This document shows, piece after piece, positions 45,455 to 55,074 of a stretch of 64,000 bases of DNA (the stretch's first letter is position 1; each line of letters starts with the position of its first letter). The notes under the pieces are model-generated. The model had not been told where the DNA came from and did no database searches. It saw nothing but the letters and a program-made list of their open reading frames with translations. The translations under genes and the position numbers were made by a program. This DNA comes from Anaeramoeba flamelloides. Taxonomy: Eukaryota > Metamonada > Anaeramoebidae. The stretch covers positions 5,270,001 through 5,334,000 of the forward strand of contig JANTQA010000026.1 of assembly GCA_027625915.1 (NCBI GenBank), written 5' to 3'.

Positions 45455-47175
45455 TGAAAATCAAGGATCTGAAAATTTTTTTCACATAAATAATTTCATT
45501 TTTATTTGGAGATTTCATTTTTGATGTTCATAGCTCTCTAGAACCTTTATTTAAGGATATATTGCCCATTTTTAATTTTTACTTTCAAAAAATTTAATTG
45601 GGATATTTTTTTGATATATTGGCCAATAAATATAGAAATTAAGGATCCCATCAAAAATGAAAATTAAAATGTGTTTTTAAATATTTTTAGTAGGATCTCT
45701 CATAAGTTTAAACTCAATTTTAAGAATATTTTTTTTTTTGAAAAAAAAAAAATTTTTTTTTTTTTTAACAGTAAACATTAGTAAATTATATTTTGACTAT
45801 AACTTCTACTCTCTCTACTGAAAAAAATAATTTTTTTTCAGATGTTACCAGAAAATTGGTACTTAATTAATTGGTGTTCTTTCAAAAAAAAAAATTTCTA
45901 ACAAAACTCAAATTAAACTCAGCTTGTAAACTCAGATACTTTAAATGATCCAGTTTAAGAAATTTTGAAAAAAAAATAAAAAAATAAGAAATTTTTTTGA
46001 TACTACCAGATCTCGAACTCGTGACATTAGATTTTTTTTACTCTAGATCTGGCGCTCTACCGTTGAGACATTAGACTATTTGTTGTAAATTGAAAATATT
46101 TTTTTCTTCAAAATTGATTTTTTTAAAATTTTTAAACAAGTAATATAACCAAAAAAATTTACAATTTCCATAAGTTTTTAATTGAAAAAAAAAAATTTTT
46201 TTTTTTAAAACTACTTTTTCTATTAACATTAATAATATAAAAGAAAAATCTGATAGGAAAAAAAAATTATTTAAAATTTTAAAAAAAATTATTAAAAATT
46301 TTTTATATATAAAAATTTCAATTTTTTTTAAAATTTCCAAAAAAAAAAAATTTTTTTTATATAAAAATATTCTTTCAAATTTTTATAATGAAAAAAATAT
46401 TATTTGAGTTTAATAATAAAGATTTTTTAATAAAATAAAATTTTTTTTCTAATAATTTTTAATAAATTATTATAAAAAAAAAATATAAAAAATTTTTTTT
46501 TTATTTTTTCTTAAAAAAATGATAAATCAAAAAAATTACCAAAATAAAATTTTTGAAAATAATATTTTTATATATAAATTATTTTATAAAATAGATTCAA
46601 ATAAAATATTTGTAAATTTTTATATATAAAATTTGCTGTTAATATTTTTATTTTGGTCTATTTTTATAATAATTTTATTTAAATATATATGAAACGAATA
46701 TCATCAATTAAGACTGTATAATTAAAATTAAAATAAAAAATTTTTTTTTTTTAGTTATATATAAATTATTTTTAAAATTTGAAATAATATATAAGTATTA
46801 TTTTTTTTATTATTTATAATATATATGACCAAAAAAAATTTTTTTTTTCAAATATGTTTACAAAAAAAATTTAAAAAATTATTTTTTTATTTTTTGGCCT
46901 TGGGCCCAAAATTTTACCAAAAATAATTTTTTATAAAATTTTACTCTAGTTGGAACAATTTAAAATTTCCTAAAAAAATATATTTTTTTCTAATTTTGCA
47001 CAAATAAAAAAAATAAAAATTTCAAAAATAAAAAAATTATTTTTTTTTTTTGAAAAAAATGAAAATGGGAAATATCTTTTAAAATGTAGAAGATAGAATA
47101 CTCTAAATTTCAAAAATCAAATATTTAGAGTATTTTTGATGGTTTAGGTAAAATAATTTACCATATTTCTAAATA
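45455..47175. mobile_element. ~1.7-kb extremely AT-rich insertion inside the LINE
   Basis: It separates the endonuclease from the RT. Composition is nearly pure A/T with long homopolymers, distinct from the rest of the LINE. Possible inverted ends are ATTGAAAATCAA (about 45464) and TTGATTTTTCAA (about 47187), but they are weak and overlap AT-rich flanks. It holds a tRNA-like stretch at 46001-46067 and no ORF worth calling. The source is unknown. Confidence 0.5.
46001..46075 (-). pseudogene. tRNA-like sequence (degenerate tRNA or tRNA-derived SINE head)
   Basis: On the minus strand a D-arm/A-box-like stretch TCTCAACGGTAGAGCG is followed by a possible anticodon arm CAGAT...ATCT with an enlarged A-rich loop, then GAGTTCGAGATCT resembling the T-loop/B-box (GTTCGA core). 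The acceptor and T stems do not pair well, so it is not a functional tRNA as read. Anticodon identity uncertain (AGA or TAG possible). Confidence 0.4.
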
Positions 47176-47177
47176 TT

Positions 47178-48776
47178 TTAAAAAAATTGATTTTTCAATT
47201 TATACTTGTGTTGTGGATCACTATTCAGTTTGTTAATTTCATTAAAAATTTCAACTTTATTATTAGTCTTTGATTTATATATAACTTTTTTGTAAGTTAT
47301 GAAATTTTGTTTGAATTTTTCAAATAAATGCTGATTTAAGATAAAGTTGTTTTTAGAAAAGAATTTTTGAAAAATAGTATGATAATTTACTGTTTTTTTA
47401 ATTGAATAATTTGTTATGATGTCTTTATCTTTATTGAATAAAAATTTGTTTGATATTAGTTTATGGTCTGTAATATCTGGGTGTATTTGGGTAGTTGAAT
47501 TAATTATGTTATCATAATTAAATTTTTTAAAATTTGTTATAATGTGGTCAATATTTCTGGTTCTTGAATTTTTTTCATTTTTGATTAAGTGGTAGTTCGA
47601 ACCAGTTATTATCTTTTTGATTTGATAATCTTCTAGGTTAAAATCTCCTAAGATAATGGTTTTTTCAAAATTGAATTTTTCTGTAATTTCTTTGATATCA
47701 TTAATAAATATTTTCATATTTGTTTGGTCATTTCTCCCATAACAGTTAAAAATGTTTATACCCATACATTTAATAAACATAATATCTCTGTTATTATGTC
47801 TTTTTTCTATACAGAACTCTTGGAGAAATCCTTTAATTATTATCCCTAGACCACCTTGAATATATTTCACAACATAACCCTCTTTTTGGAAATGTATAAA
47901 GCGGTCTAGAGATGGAATTTTCTTTGATTTCGTTTCTTGGAGACATAAGATGTCGATCTTATGTCGATTCATTATTGCAATAATATTTTGATTTTTATCA
48001 ATTTTCTTGAAATCTTTTTTTAGTTTTCTTTTCTCGCTAAGTCCTCTTATATTTAATGAGGCGATTGTGATTGGAAATTTTGTTTTATTTTCTTCTGTGG
48101 TGGGTTTCTTTTTCCCTCTTGTTAGTAGATTGTTATTTTCTTGTCCAAAACACCAACAGGAATTATTTTTTGATATTAAAACCGAGTTCTTCAAGATCAT
48201 CTTTTTGATTTTTTCGATATTCTGAGAAAAGTCCCAGATTTCTATCATTTTTGGTCCTTGTTTCAATAATCTTAAAGGCATAAAATTTTCAAACCAACTA
48301 AATATTTCTAAAATTGAAATAATTTTGTTGTTTTTGAATTGCAACCGGTTTGAATCCTCCACTTTTTGAACCGACTTAATCGTATTATTGATATAAGATT
48401 TTCTTCTTTTGTAGGGTTCAAATTTCCCTTTCGATAGTGTTATTTTGGAATTCTTTTTTAGAGTCAAGAGTGCACTTGAGAAAACCCTTTCTTGGTGTTT
48501 TTTTGATTGGTGGTTCCTAGAATCAAATGACTCATAGTAAGAGTAATAAAATGATTTTTTAATCCAAGCTTCTAGTCGGTCAATATTGATATTGTTTTTG
48601 TACCAGAGTTGGATTTCTTTCTCTAAGATTTGTATGAGTGTTAATTCAATTGATTTATTTCTTCCTATCTCTAAGATTGTGTCAATTTTTAAAATGATTG
48701 GTTTTTCAAGTGGTCTTTTTTTATTGGTGTAGCACCACTTGAGTTTATTGTTATTATTATTATTATTATTATTGTA

Positions 48777-48848
<72 letters not shown>

Positions 48849-48992
48849 TTTATTTTTATTATTATTTTTATTATTATTTTTATTAATATTTTTATTATTA
48901 TTTTTATTATTTTTATTAAAATTGTGTCTGTTGTTTGTATTTGAAGAAAAAACTTTTTTTTGCTTTTTGAATTTTGGGAGAACGATCAAATT
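47178..48992 (-). CDS. LINE ORF2 N-terminal part: poly-Asn tract and AP-type endonuclease
   Basis: About 604 codons. After an Asn-rich stretch (about residues 20-85, encoded by TTA repeats on the plus strand) and a linker comes the exonuclease/endonuclease/phosphatase fold: FPITIASLNIRGL (Asn), ILCLQETKSKK (catalytic Glu), a GGLGIIIKG strand, NCYGRNDQ, TIILGDFNLEDY (GDFN), and a C-terminal ITDHKLIS (catalytic Asp-His). All hallmark residues are present. In LINEs this domain nicks the target and would give the tRNA A-box specificity (inference). The frame follows ORF1 in the same register after one TGA and has no ATG at its head. It runs out at the AT-rich insertion. Confidence 0.85.
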
Positions 48993-50516
48993 TCAATAAT
49001 TACTTGAAATTTCTTCTGGAGAATTTCCAGAAGATTCGTTGGATTGTTTTGATTTCTTTTCATATAATTCCTTCAATTTTAAAATCTTTGACAATCCATC
49101 ATTTTTTATAAAATTTAATAACTCTTTGGGGTGTTGATCTTTATGTATGTGGCACCACAACGAGTCTTTTGTTGCTTTATTTAAACATTGTTGTTTGTTT
49201 CTGTCTTTTATGTGTAAACATGTAATTTTTCCCTTTTTTATCCAGTCTTTATAGAATTTTTTTGGATTTACATGCTTTGGTAAAATTCGATTGGGGTTGT
49301 TTTGTGGAATATAAGTGCCCCCTTCGTAATTATTTTGTTTTTTATTTTTTTTTTCTTTTTCATTTTGATTTTTATTTCCATTTTCTTTTTCTTTTTCTTT
49401 TTCTTTTTCTTTTTCTTTTTCTTTTTCTTTTTCTTTTTCTTTTTCTTTTTGATTTTCATTTCCATTTTCTTTTGGTTTTTCATTACTGTTTTCTCTTTGA
49501 TTTTCATTTCCAATTTCTTTTTCATTTTGATTTTCGTTTTCGTTTTCATTTTCTTTTTGGTTTTCATTTTCATTTTTGTTATCATTTTCCTTTTCTTTAT
49601 CATTTTTATTTTCTTTTTCATTTTGAATTTTATTTTCATTTAAATTTTCATTTTCATTTTCATTTTCTCTTTTCTTTCTTTTTCCTTTTTGATTTTGATT
49701 TTTATTTTTATTTTCATCTTCATTTTCATTTTGATTTTGGTTTTCTTTTTCTTTTTCTTTATCATTTTTATTTTTATTTTCATTTTCATTTTCATTTTCT
49801 CTTTTCTTTCTTTTTCCTTTTTGATTTTTATTTTTATTCTCATTTTCATCTTCATTTTCATTTTGGTTTTGATTATCTTTTTCTTTTTCTTTTTCATTAT
49901 TATTTTCATTTTCATTTCCATTTTCAATTTGAATTTCGATTTCCCTTTCTTTTTGAATTTTCTTATCGTTTTTTTCTTCTATTTTTTTTGGATTTTGATT
50001 TTGGTTTTTTGGTTTTTTTTTCTTTTTTTTTGTTTTCTTTTTTTGTTTTTTTTTATCAATATTTTTAGTTGATATTTGTTTTTTTTTCTTACTAGTTTGA
50101 TTTTTTTTGTTAAGTATCTTTGATTTTTTCTCTATTGAAAATTTAATTTGGCCACCAATAATTACAAAAAATCCTCGAGTTTCTTGTAATTTTTCCATTT
50201 CAATGTTGTTGAGAAAAAGATTATTCCGTTCAATAAATTTTGAGAATTCCTTAATAAATTCAAATTTTTTTTTGTGGGTGGTTTCATTTGAATCATCGCT
50301 TTGTTTGTATTTATCGCTGATATTGTGAATTAGATGTAATGAATGGCTTTTTTTTATTTTCTTTTTTTTGAGGGGTGTTTCTGTTATAGCTTCATTCTCT
50401 CTCAAAGGGGTTGTTGTTATTCTTGTTGGATTCTTCTTCTTCCTCTTGTGGAGGTGATTTTTCTCTGAATAAGTGCTTGAGACCGAAATGTCTTTTTTTG
50501 AATCCTCTAATAATTT
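48993..50516 (-). CDS. LINE ORF1: Lys/Glu/Asn low-complexity protein with C-terminal Cys/His finger
   Basis: An open frame of about 507 codons between an in-frame TAG (50517-50519) and TGA (48993-48995), with no ATG until an internal Met. A short conserved N-terminal region (EFSKFIERNNLFLNNIEMEK, TRGFFVIIGGQIKF) is followed by about 270 residues of Lys/Glu/Asn repeats. The C-terminal part (PNRILPKHVNPKKFYKDWIK then a Cys/His cluster) has C-x10-C-x10-C-x2-H (CLHIK...QQC...WCHIH). This resembles the small DUF5763-type zinc motif; I cannot confirm it. ORF1 proteins of LINEs are usually RNA-binding chaperones. A shortened copy lies in 13394-14600. Confidence 0.75.
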   Translation of the reverse strand, partial: KLLEDSKKDISVSSTYSEKNHLHKRKKKNPTRITTTPLRENEAITETPLKKKKIKKSHSLHLIHNISDKYKQSDDSNETTHKKKFEFIKEFSKFIERNNLFLNNIEMEKLQETRGFFVIIGGQIKFSIEKKSKILNKKNQTSKKKKQISTKNIDKKKQKKKTKKKKKKPKNQNQNPKKIEEKNDKKIQKEREIEIQIENGNENENNNEKEKEKDNQNQNENEDENENKNKNQKGKRKKRENENENENKNKNDKEKEKENQNQNENEDENKNKNQNQKGKRKKRENENENENLNENKIQNEKENKNDKEKENDNKNENENQKENENENENQNEKEIGNENQRENSNEKPKENGNENQKEKEKEKEKEKEKEKEKEKEKENGNKNQNEKEKKNKKQNNYEGGTYIPQNNPNRILPKHVNPKKFYKDWIKKGKITCLHIKDRNKQQCLNKATKDSLWCHIHKDQHPKELLNFIKNDGLSKILKLKELYEKKSKQSNESSGNSPEEISSNY

Positions 50517-51198
50517 CTAAAATAATTTCCTTGTTTTGGTTTTTCTTTTTTTTAGAAGTGTTCTGCGTGGGAGTGTGGTATCTTTGTCTTCTATATCTGG
50601 GGTTATAATTCCCAGCTGCTTGATAACTATTTCTCCATTTATTTGTACTATAGTAAGTACCTGGGTAAGTCCATTCTTTGACTTGGTATCTGCTTCTGGT
50701 ATTTCTGTGGTTTCTTTTACTATACCAGCTGTGTGGTCTATTGTACGAGTCTGCATCTACAGATCTCCATCTTGAAAATTTTTAAACGAATTTCCTCTTT
50801 CCATTGTTCTGATAATGGAATTGTCCATTATAGGCTCTTGTATAATGGGTTGGTTTCACGGATCCCATTTGTGTGAAATTTTTCCCAAAATATCTTCTTC
50901 TGCCATTTTGAGACCGGATTTGCCAATTGTATGGCTCCCTGAAGAAATTTGGTCCCACAGATCCTTTTTGTGGGAAGGTTGGTGAAAAAGGAACATTTGT
51001 TCCCTTATTTTGATTGTGAAACTGCCATTTTCTTGGTCTAAAGTAACCCATGGAATCCGCGGATCCCTTTTGTGGATAATTGTTCCACAATTTTTGTAAG
51101 TTGATGTTTTGTTGCCAGATTCTTTCATTGTAAGGCCTCCTAACATGGTAGGTATTTGTGGATCTAGTTTGTTGGGGTCGACTAATCCACGTATGCAT
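50517..51198 (-). CDS. LINE 5' leader ORFs (ORF0-like)
   Basis: Two conserved small frames. The upstream one starts ATG at 51198 (MHTWISRPQQTR...). Relative to copy A it changes frame after about 30 codons and its continuation ends in TGA at 50856. The second (50517-50756) starts ATG directly after a TAG (MQTRTIDHTAGIVKETTEIP) and ends TAG before ORF1. Both are also present, about equally conserved, at 14617-15297. No domain. They may be real ORF0 peptides or a leader read by unusual translation. Confidence 0.4.
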
Positions 51199-51205
51199 TT
51201 AAATA

Positions 51206-51214
<9 letters not shown>

Positions 51215-51244
<30 letters not shown>

Positions 51245-51245
51245 C
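51215..51245. repeat. Homopolymer T tract at the LINE 5' end
   Basis: About 30 Ts on the plus strand (A on the element strand) near the 5' terminus, also present in copy A (15507-15528). Confidence 0.8.
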
Positions 51246-51285
51246 CTAAAAGAGAAAAAAAAAACGGGGAAAATGAAAAAAAAAT

Positions 51286-51347
51286 GTATAGAGGTAGAAT
51301 GCCTGACTGTCACTCAGGTGGCCGGGGTTCAATTCCCCGATCGGAAG
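51286..51347 (+). pseudogene. tRNA-Asp 3' part with duplicated A-box, split by LINE
   Basis: GTATAGAGGTAGAATG then anticodon arm with CTGTCAC (GTC), T arm and ATCGGAAG. Both A and B boxes survive here through the target duplication, but the 5' acceptor strand is replaced by LINE sequence. Confidence 0.95.
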
Positions 51348-51933
51348 TACTTCTTTTTTTTTTAAACATACCCACAATAATCTTCAGATGATAAACTCTT
51401 CACAAAACCTAAAATAAACTCCATAAATCTTTTTTTTTGGTTAGCTTTTGGTCGATTTAAGATCAATTCAAAAAATGAAAAATGAAAAAAAAATTCATTT
51501 TTATCATTTTCTTAAAAATTGAATTTTTCATCAATTTCTATTTTTAAACAATTGATACCAATGACACTATCTTGAAATACTTGCTTGAAATTTCATTTTT
51601 TACAATATTTATTAAATTTTTTCCTTTTTCAAATTCTCATTTTTTTCAAAATCTCAATAAATATAATTCATTTTTTTACCTTTTATTATCTTTCAACAAA
51701 AACCTAAAAAAATTCCAGATCTTTGTGACAACGAGAGTTATTCTTCTGGGACTGATCCTTTTTTAAAAATACAAATTTTATCAAATTATTTTTGTTTTTT
51801 TAAAACTTACTTTTAAATACTTTTTTTATTTTTGGAATAAATTAACAAAATTAATTAATATTTATTTTAGACAAACCTTCAAGTTTTTAATTCTCATTTC
51901 TCAATTTTTTGAATCAAATAAACAGCAAAAAAA

Positions 51934-52650
51934 ATGTATCAAAATTCTTGTTTTGTGTATCCTGAACATTTTTACTTTTCTGTCATTAAAAGTTGTTTTA
52001 TAATTGAAATATTTTTTAAAAACTTTAAAAGTTTCAGTCTTGGACTTCAAGAAAAGGGAACAGACTAAAAACAACCAGGAAACATTCTCAAGCTTATTTT
52101 TATCAATTTTACATCACCTTCTTTCAAAAATAAATCATTATCAATACAATATATGTTTTTGATGCACTTGAAATAAAAAAGAAAATTGGAAACAAAGCCA
52201 AATCATCTTGGTTTTGATTGATATATCCTTCTCAGAATTCGTAAAAAGTAAAACAATCTTTCACACATCAGGAATAAGAGTCTACTTTCTAGTTGGAAAA
52301 AATCATAACCCAGAACTAAATTTGTTGGCAATTGAAGCTTTGGTTTTTTCAAAAAGAAAAACAAATACAGTCAGTTTCACTTTTAAGACACAAACTTTCA
52401 ACGAAATTTAAGGTACAAAAAAATCTCAAATTAAGGCACAAAATTTGTAATTTTGATTTTTACAATTAATTTTTACTAATATTTGAATTTTGTGCTTTAA
52501 TTTGAGATTTTTATTGTGCCTTAAATTCCGTTGAAAGTTTGTGTCTTAAAAGCGGAACTGACTGTAATAAGGACGAAATTGAAACAATTAAAATTTAAAC
52601 TTTTGTTCAATCAAGAAGAAGTTGAAAAAATCTCAAAAATACTGTTTTTA
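51934..52650 (+). pseudogene. Decaying unrecognised gene next to tRNA-Asp (block 4 copy)
   Basis: Start MYQNSCFVYPEHFYFSVIKS, then stops; second part GIRVYFLVGKNHNPELNLL; third part KISKILF near 52630. Interrupted by a MITE at 52368. Confidence 0.4.
52368..52564. mobile_element. CAGTCAG-family MITE, copy 9
   Basis: 197 bp, ACAAATA|CAGTCAG...GACTG|TAATAAGG; the unoccupied site ACAAATAATAAGGACG is in block 2 (about 38061). Near-identical twin of copy 6 (15305). Confidence 0.95.
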
Positions 52651-52658
52651 CTGAAATA

Positions 52659-52929
52659 ATGGGATATTTATTGGGCTTGTTTAAGATTTATTTGGCAAAA
52701 TATTTGATTACTTGAAATAATTTATTTTTTAATATTTGAAAATGGAAAGTTATAAAAATTAGAAGAAAAACCATTGAGTTAGTTTGTTAAAAAGTAAGTA
52801 AAAATATGATTTTAAAAGTTTTTTTCGAATCACTTACAGCCCTACCAACCCAAAAGGAAATTTTCTCAGCCATATAAATTGATTTCCTCTATTAAAATTT
52901 GGCAAAAAACAGTGGGGTAAATATCCCAT
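52659..52929. mobile_element. Possible ~270-bp TIR element
   Basis: ATGGGATATTTA at the left and the exact inverse TAAATATCCCAT at the right, each next to a TTTGGCAAAA-type stretch. tRNA flank homology stops at the left end. No target duplication fixed. Confidence 0.4.
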
Positions 52930-53590
52930 GTTTTTTACTTTAACCAATTACAAAAATATAACTCATGCAAAAACTATTGGCTGAATTTAGAAATAAAAGA
53001 TTGAAATTAATCGGATTTCAAGCATATGAACAAGTAATAGGGTTCTTTAAATAAATTTTTTTTTAATCATTTATCAAGATATTGAAATGTTAAAAGGAAT
53101 TTTTTTGATAATTTCGTCAAAACACCTCTCTTCATTTTAAAATAATTAAAATGTAATTTTTTGACAAAACAAGGTGGAAATTTCATTTCTTAAATTTTTA
53201 TAAAAAAAAGTATTTTATCTTCAATAATTTAAAAAATTTTGATCAAATTTTTGAAACAAAAGTATTTATTATTATTGAGAATTTACACTAAACAAAGATA
53301 GAACCTCTAAAGTCAATTTACATACAAACTAATAATATACATGAGTCATCCAAACTTCCAATACCCAAATCTAAAAAAAAACAGTTAAATTTCAAGAATG
53401 GATTAAAGGTTTTCAACACTTTTTTTTATAACACTGTATAATAAACTGTAATCTGTAATACAATTTAGTATATATCATAAAATTTTAAAAAGAAGAAAAA
53501 ACATTTAAAACAGAATAATAAAAATATGTTACAATTTAAGATTTTTCACCTTTGACAATTAAATTCATACAAAAAACATAAATTAATGTA
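52930..53590. other. AT-rich spacer
   Basis: A block near 53000-53190 matches the inverse of about 19805-19885 (AATAGGGTTCTTTAAATAA). Otherwise nothing recognised. Confidence 0.4.
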
Positions 53591-53651
53591 AACCCCAATT
53601 CAAAATTTTTAACACACCAAAATTCGATTTGTGAAAAAAAAAAACTTATTT

Positions 53652-54234
53652 TTTTTTTTTTTTTTTATTGAGGAGGAAGTGTAGATTACACTCTAAGTGC
53701 CCTTTTACTTAAATTCCCTTTCATAAATTTAAGCGTAAAATCATAGATTTCACGATTATTAATTAACGAAAATAATTTTAAGCTATCATAATTTAAAATT
53801 ATTTCATTAAAAATTTAATTCTTTTAACTTTTTCAGAAAAATTAATCTATCTTTTTTTATAGGAAGGACATACACATAAAAAGTGATCAATATTTTCTAT
53901 TATTTCCTTATGTTCATATTTTAAACATAACGGACAAAATTTATTTGAATTTTTATTTATTACATAATAATATCTATTTAAGCAGTTGGTAAATGTTCTG
54001 AATTGTAGAATTGTTGAACTTGATGGATAACTTAAATATCTTTGATTAATAAATAAATTTTTTTGGTTTTTAATTATTGCGAAATATTTTTGTACCTTCC
54101 AACTGGTAGAATTCAACAACTCATTATAATTATAATTATAAATTTCCTTATTAAGAAGGTTTAAACTCTCCGACTTCCATTTCTGTATGATTAAAATCTC
54201 CCAGAATAACTGTTTTGAAATTATTATATTGAAC
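53652..54234 (-). mobile_element. 5'-truncated LINE fragment of a second lineage
   Basis: It ends in a poly-A tail (T-run at 53651-53667 on plus) and is flanked by a duplication of about ten As plus CTTATTT (53635-53651 and 54235-54251). The encoded C-terminus includes FRTFTNCLNRYYYVINKNSN and C-x2-C-x12-H-x4-C (CPLC...IDHFLCVC), homologous to the C-terminus of the tRNA-targeted LINE but with a different spacing. The unoccupied site is in repeat R copy 1 (about 815-835). Not tRNA-specific. Confidence 0.8.
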
Positions 54235-54373
54235 AAAAAAAAAACTTATTTAATCAATTTACGAAGAAATACCAAATTAGAACCATTTGCTAATTGAATT
54301 TTTAACACTTGTTTATAAATTACAATACTCACAAAAAAATAAATAAATAATTACCAATACAAATAAATCAAGG

Positions 54374-55074
54374 CACGACAAGGAAAATTTAAATACCTAA
54401 AATTAAAGTTAGCCAAAACTATACATTCGATTTCAGTTATACTTCTTTTATAAATTATTTTTTCAAAGTTATGATAATAGTTCCAACTAAAAAAAGGATA
54501 GCAATTGAACTCATGAAAATTTGAATACCCCCCTTTTCAAAAATACCGACTTTTGAAAAAAACACCTATTTTTGGGGTATTTTTTTATTGGAAAAAGTTG
54601 AAATGAATTAATTTTTGATTGAACATTAAGATTGAAAAAAGAATATATGTTAAAGCAATTTGCAGAAAACAATCGGGAACGTATATAAAAACTCAAACAT
54701 GGAAAAAAATAAAATGATAAAAAATATTCCAAAAACAGATAAAAAATCAGATTTTCAATTTAATTTAGCAATATCTTTTGATTGGAATATTTTGTGCTAT
54801 TTTCAAAATGAAAAATATTTTTCCTTTTATACTATTAAAAAAATACTTGAAAATTATCTCTCTGCTAAGTCAATTAAAAAATTCAAAAATTTTACAATTA
54901 AAAATGAAAAAAATATTACTGAAAAATTTCATTTTTTTTTTCAATTCCTATTAATATCTATTAAAGTTGTAAACCTCATTGAAAAATGTTATGTATAAGA
55001 ATGTTTTATATATGAGTGTATTTCAAAAATACAAAATTTAGAGATTTTTTTTTGAAAAAATTTTCCTTGTAGTG
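54374..55074 (+). mobile_element. CACTA-type TIR element, copy 1 (701 bp)
   Basis: Ends CACGACAAGGAAAATTT and AAATTTTCCTTGTAGTG, a CACTA (EnSpm/CMC)-like terminus. Flanked by AGG and GGG; the unoccupied site (AATCATGGGTGTG inverse, about 700) supports a short 2-3 bp duplication. An open frame of 112 codons (54660-54998) has hydrophilic and Phe/Lys-rich parts and no recognised domain; it is not a transposase. Non-autonomous. Confidence 0.75.

Larger units (their letters stand above)
43167..51285 (-). mobile_element. tRNA-Asp-targeted LINE, longest copy (8.1 kb including a 1.7-kb insertion)
   Basis: The 3' end is at 43167 (no poly-A; terminal CATAAATAAA on the element strand) and the 5' end at 51285. 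Order on the minus strand: leader ORFs (50517-51198), ORF1 (48993-50516), endonuclease part of ORF2 (47178-48992), AT-rich insertion (about 45455-47175), RT and C-terminus (43388-45450). It has an AP-type endonuclease like the APE clades (L1/Tx1, TRE), not a restriction-like one. The RT part contains several stops or frameshifts, so the copy is inactive. It inserted into the A-box in the orientation opposite to the tRNA. Dictyostelid TRE elements are also tRNA-associated but insert outside the gene. Confidence 0.9.
51348..52658 (+). repeat. tRNA-Asp block 4 downstream flank
   Basis: Paralogous to 37044-38170 and the other flanks, interrupted by MITE copy 9. It contains a decaying gene copy starting ATGTATCAAAATTCT at 51934 and its second part at about 52270-52360 (RVYFLVGK-like). 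Confidence 0.75.

Noticed and set aside
49262-50072. Plus-strand frames of Phe/Leu/Ile repeats opposite LINE ORF1
   Set aside because: Antisense of the Lys/Glu/Asn-rich ORF1; no independent signal.
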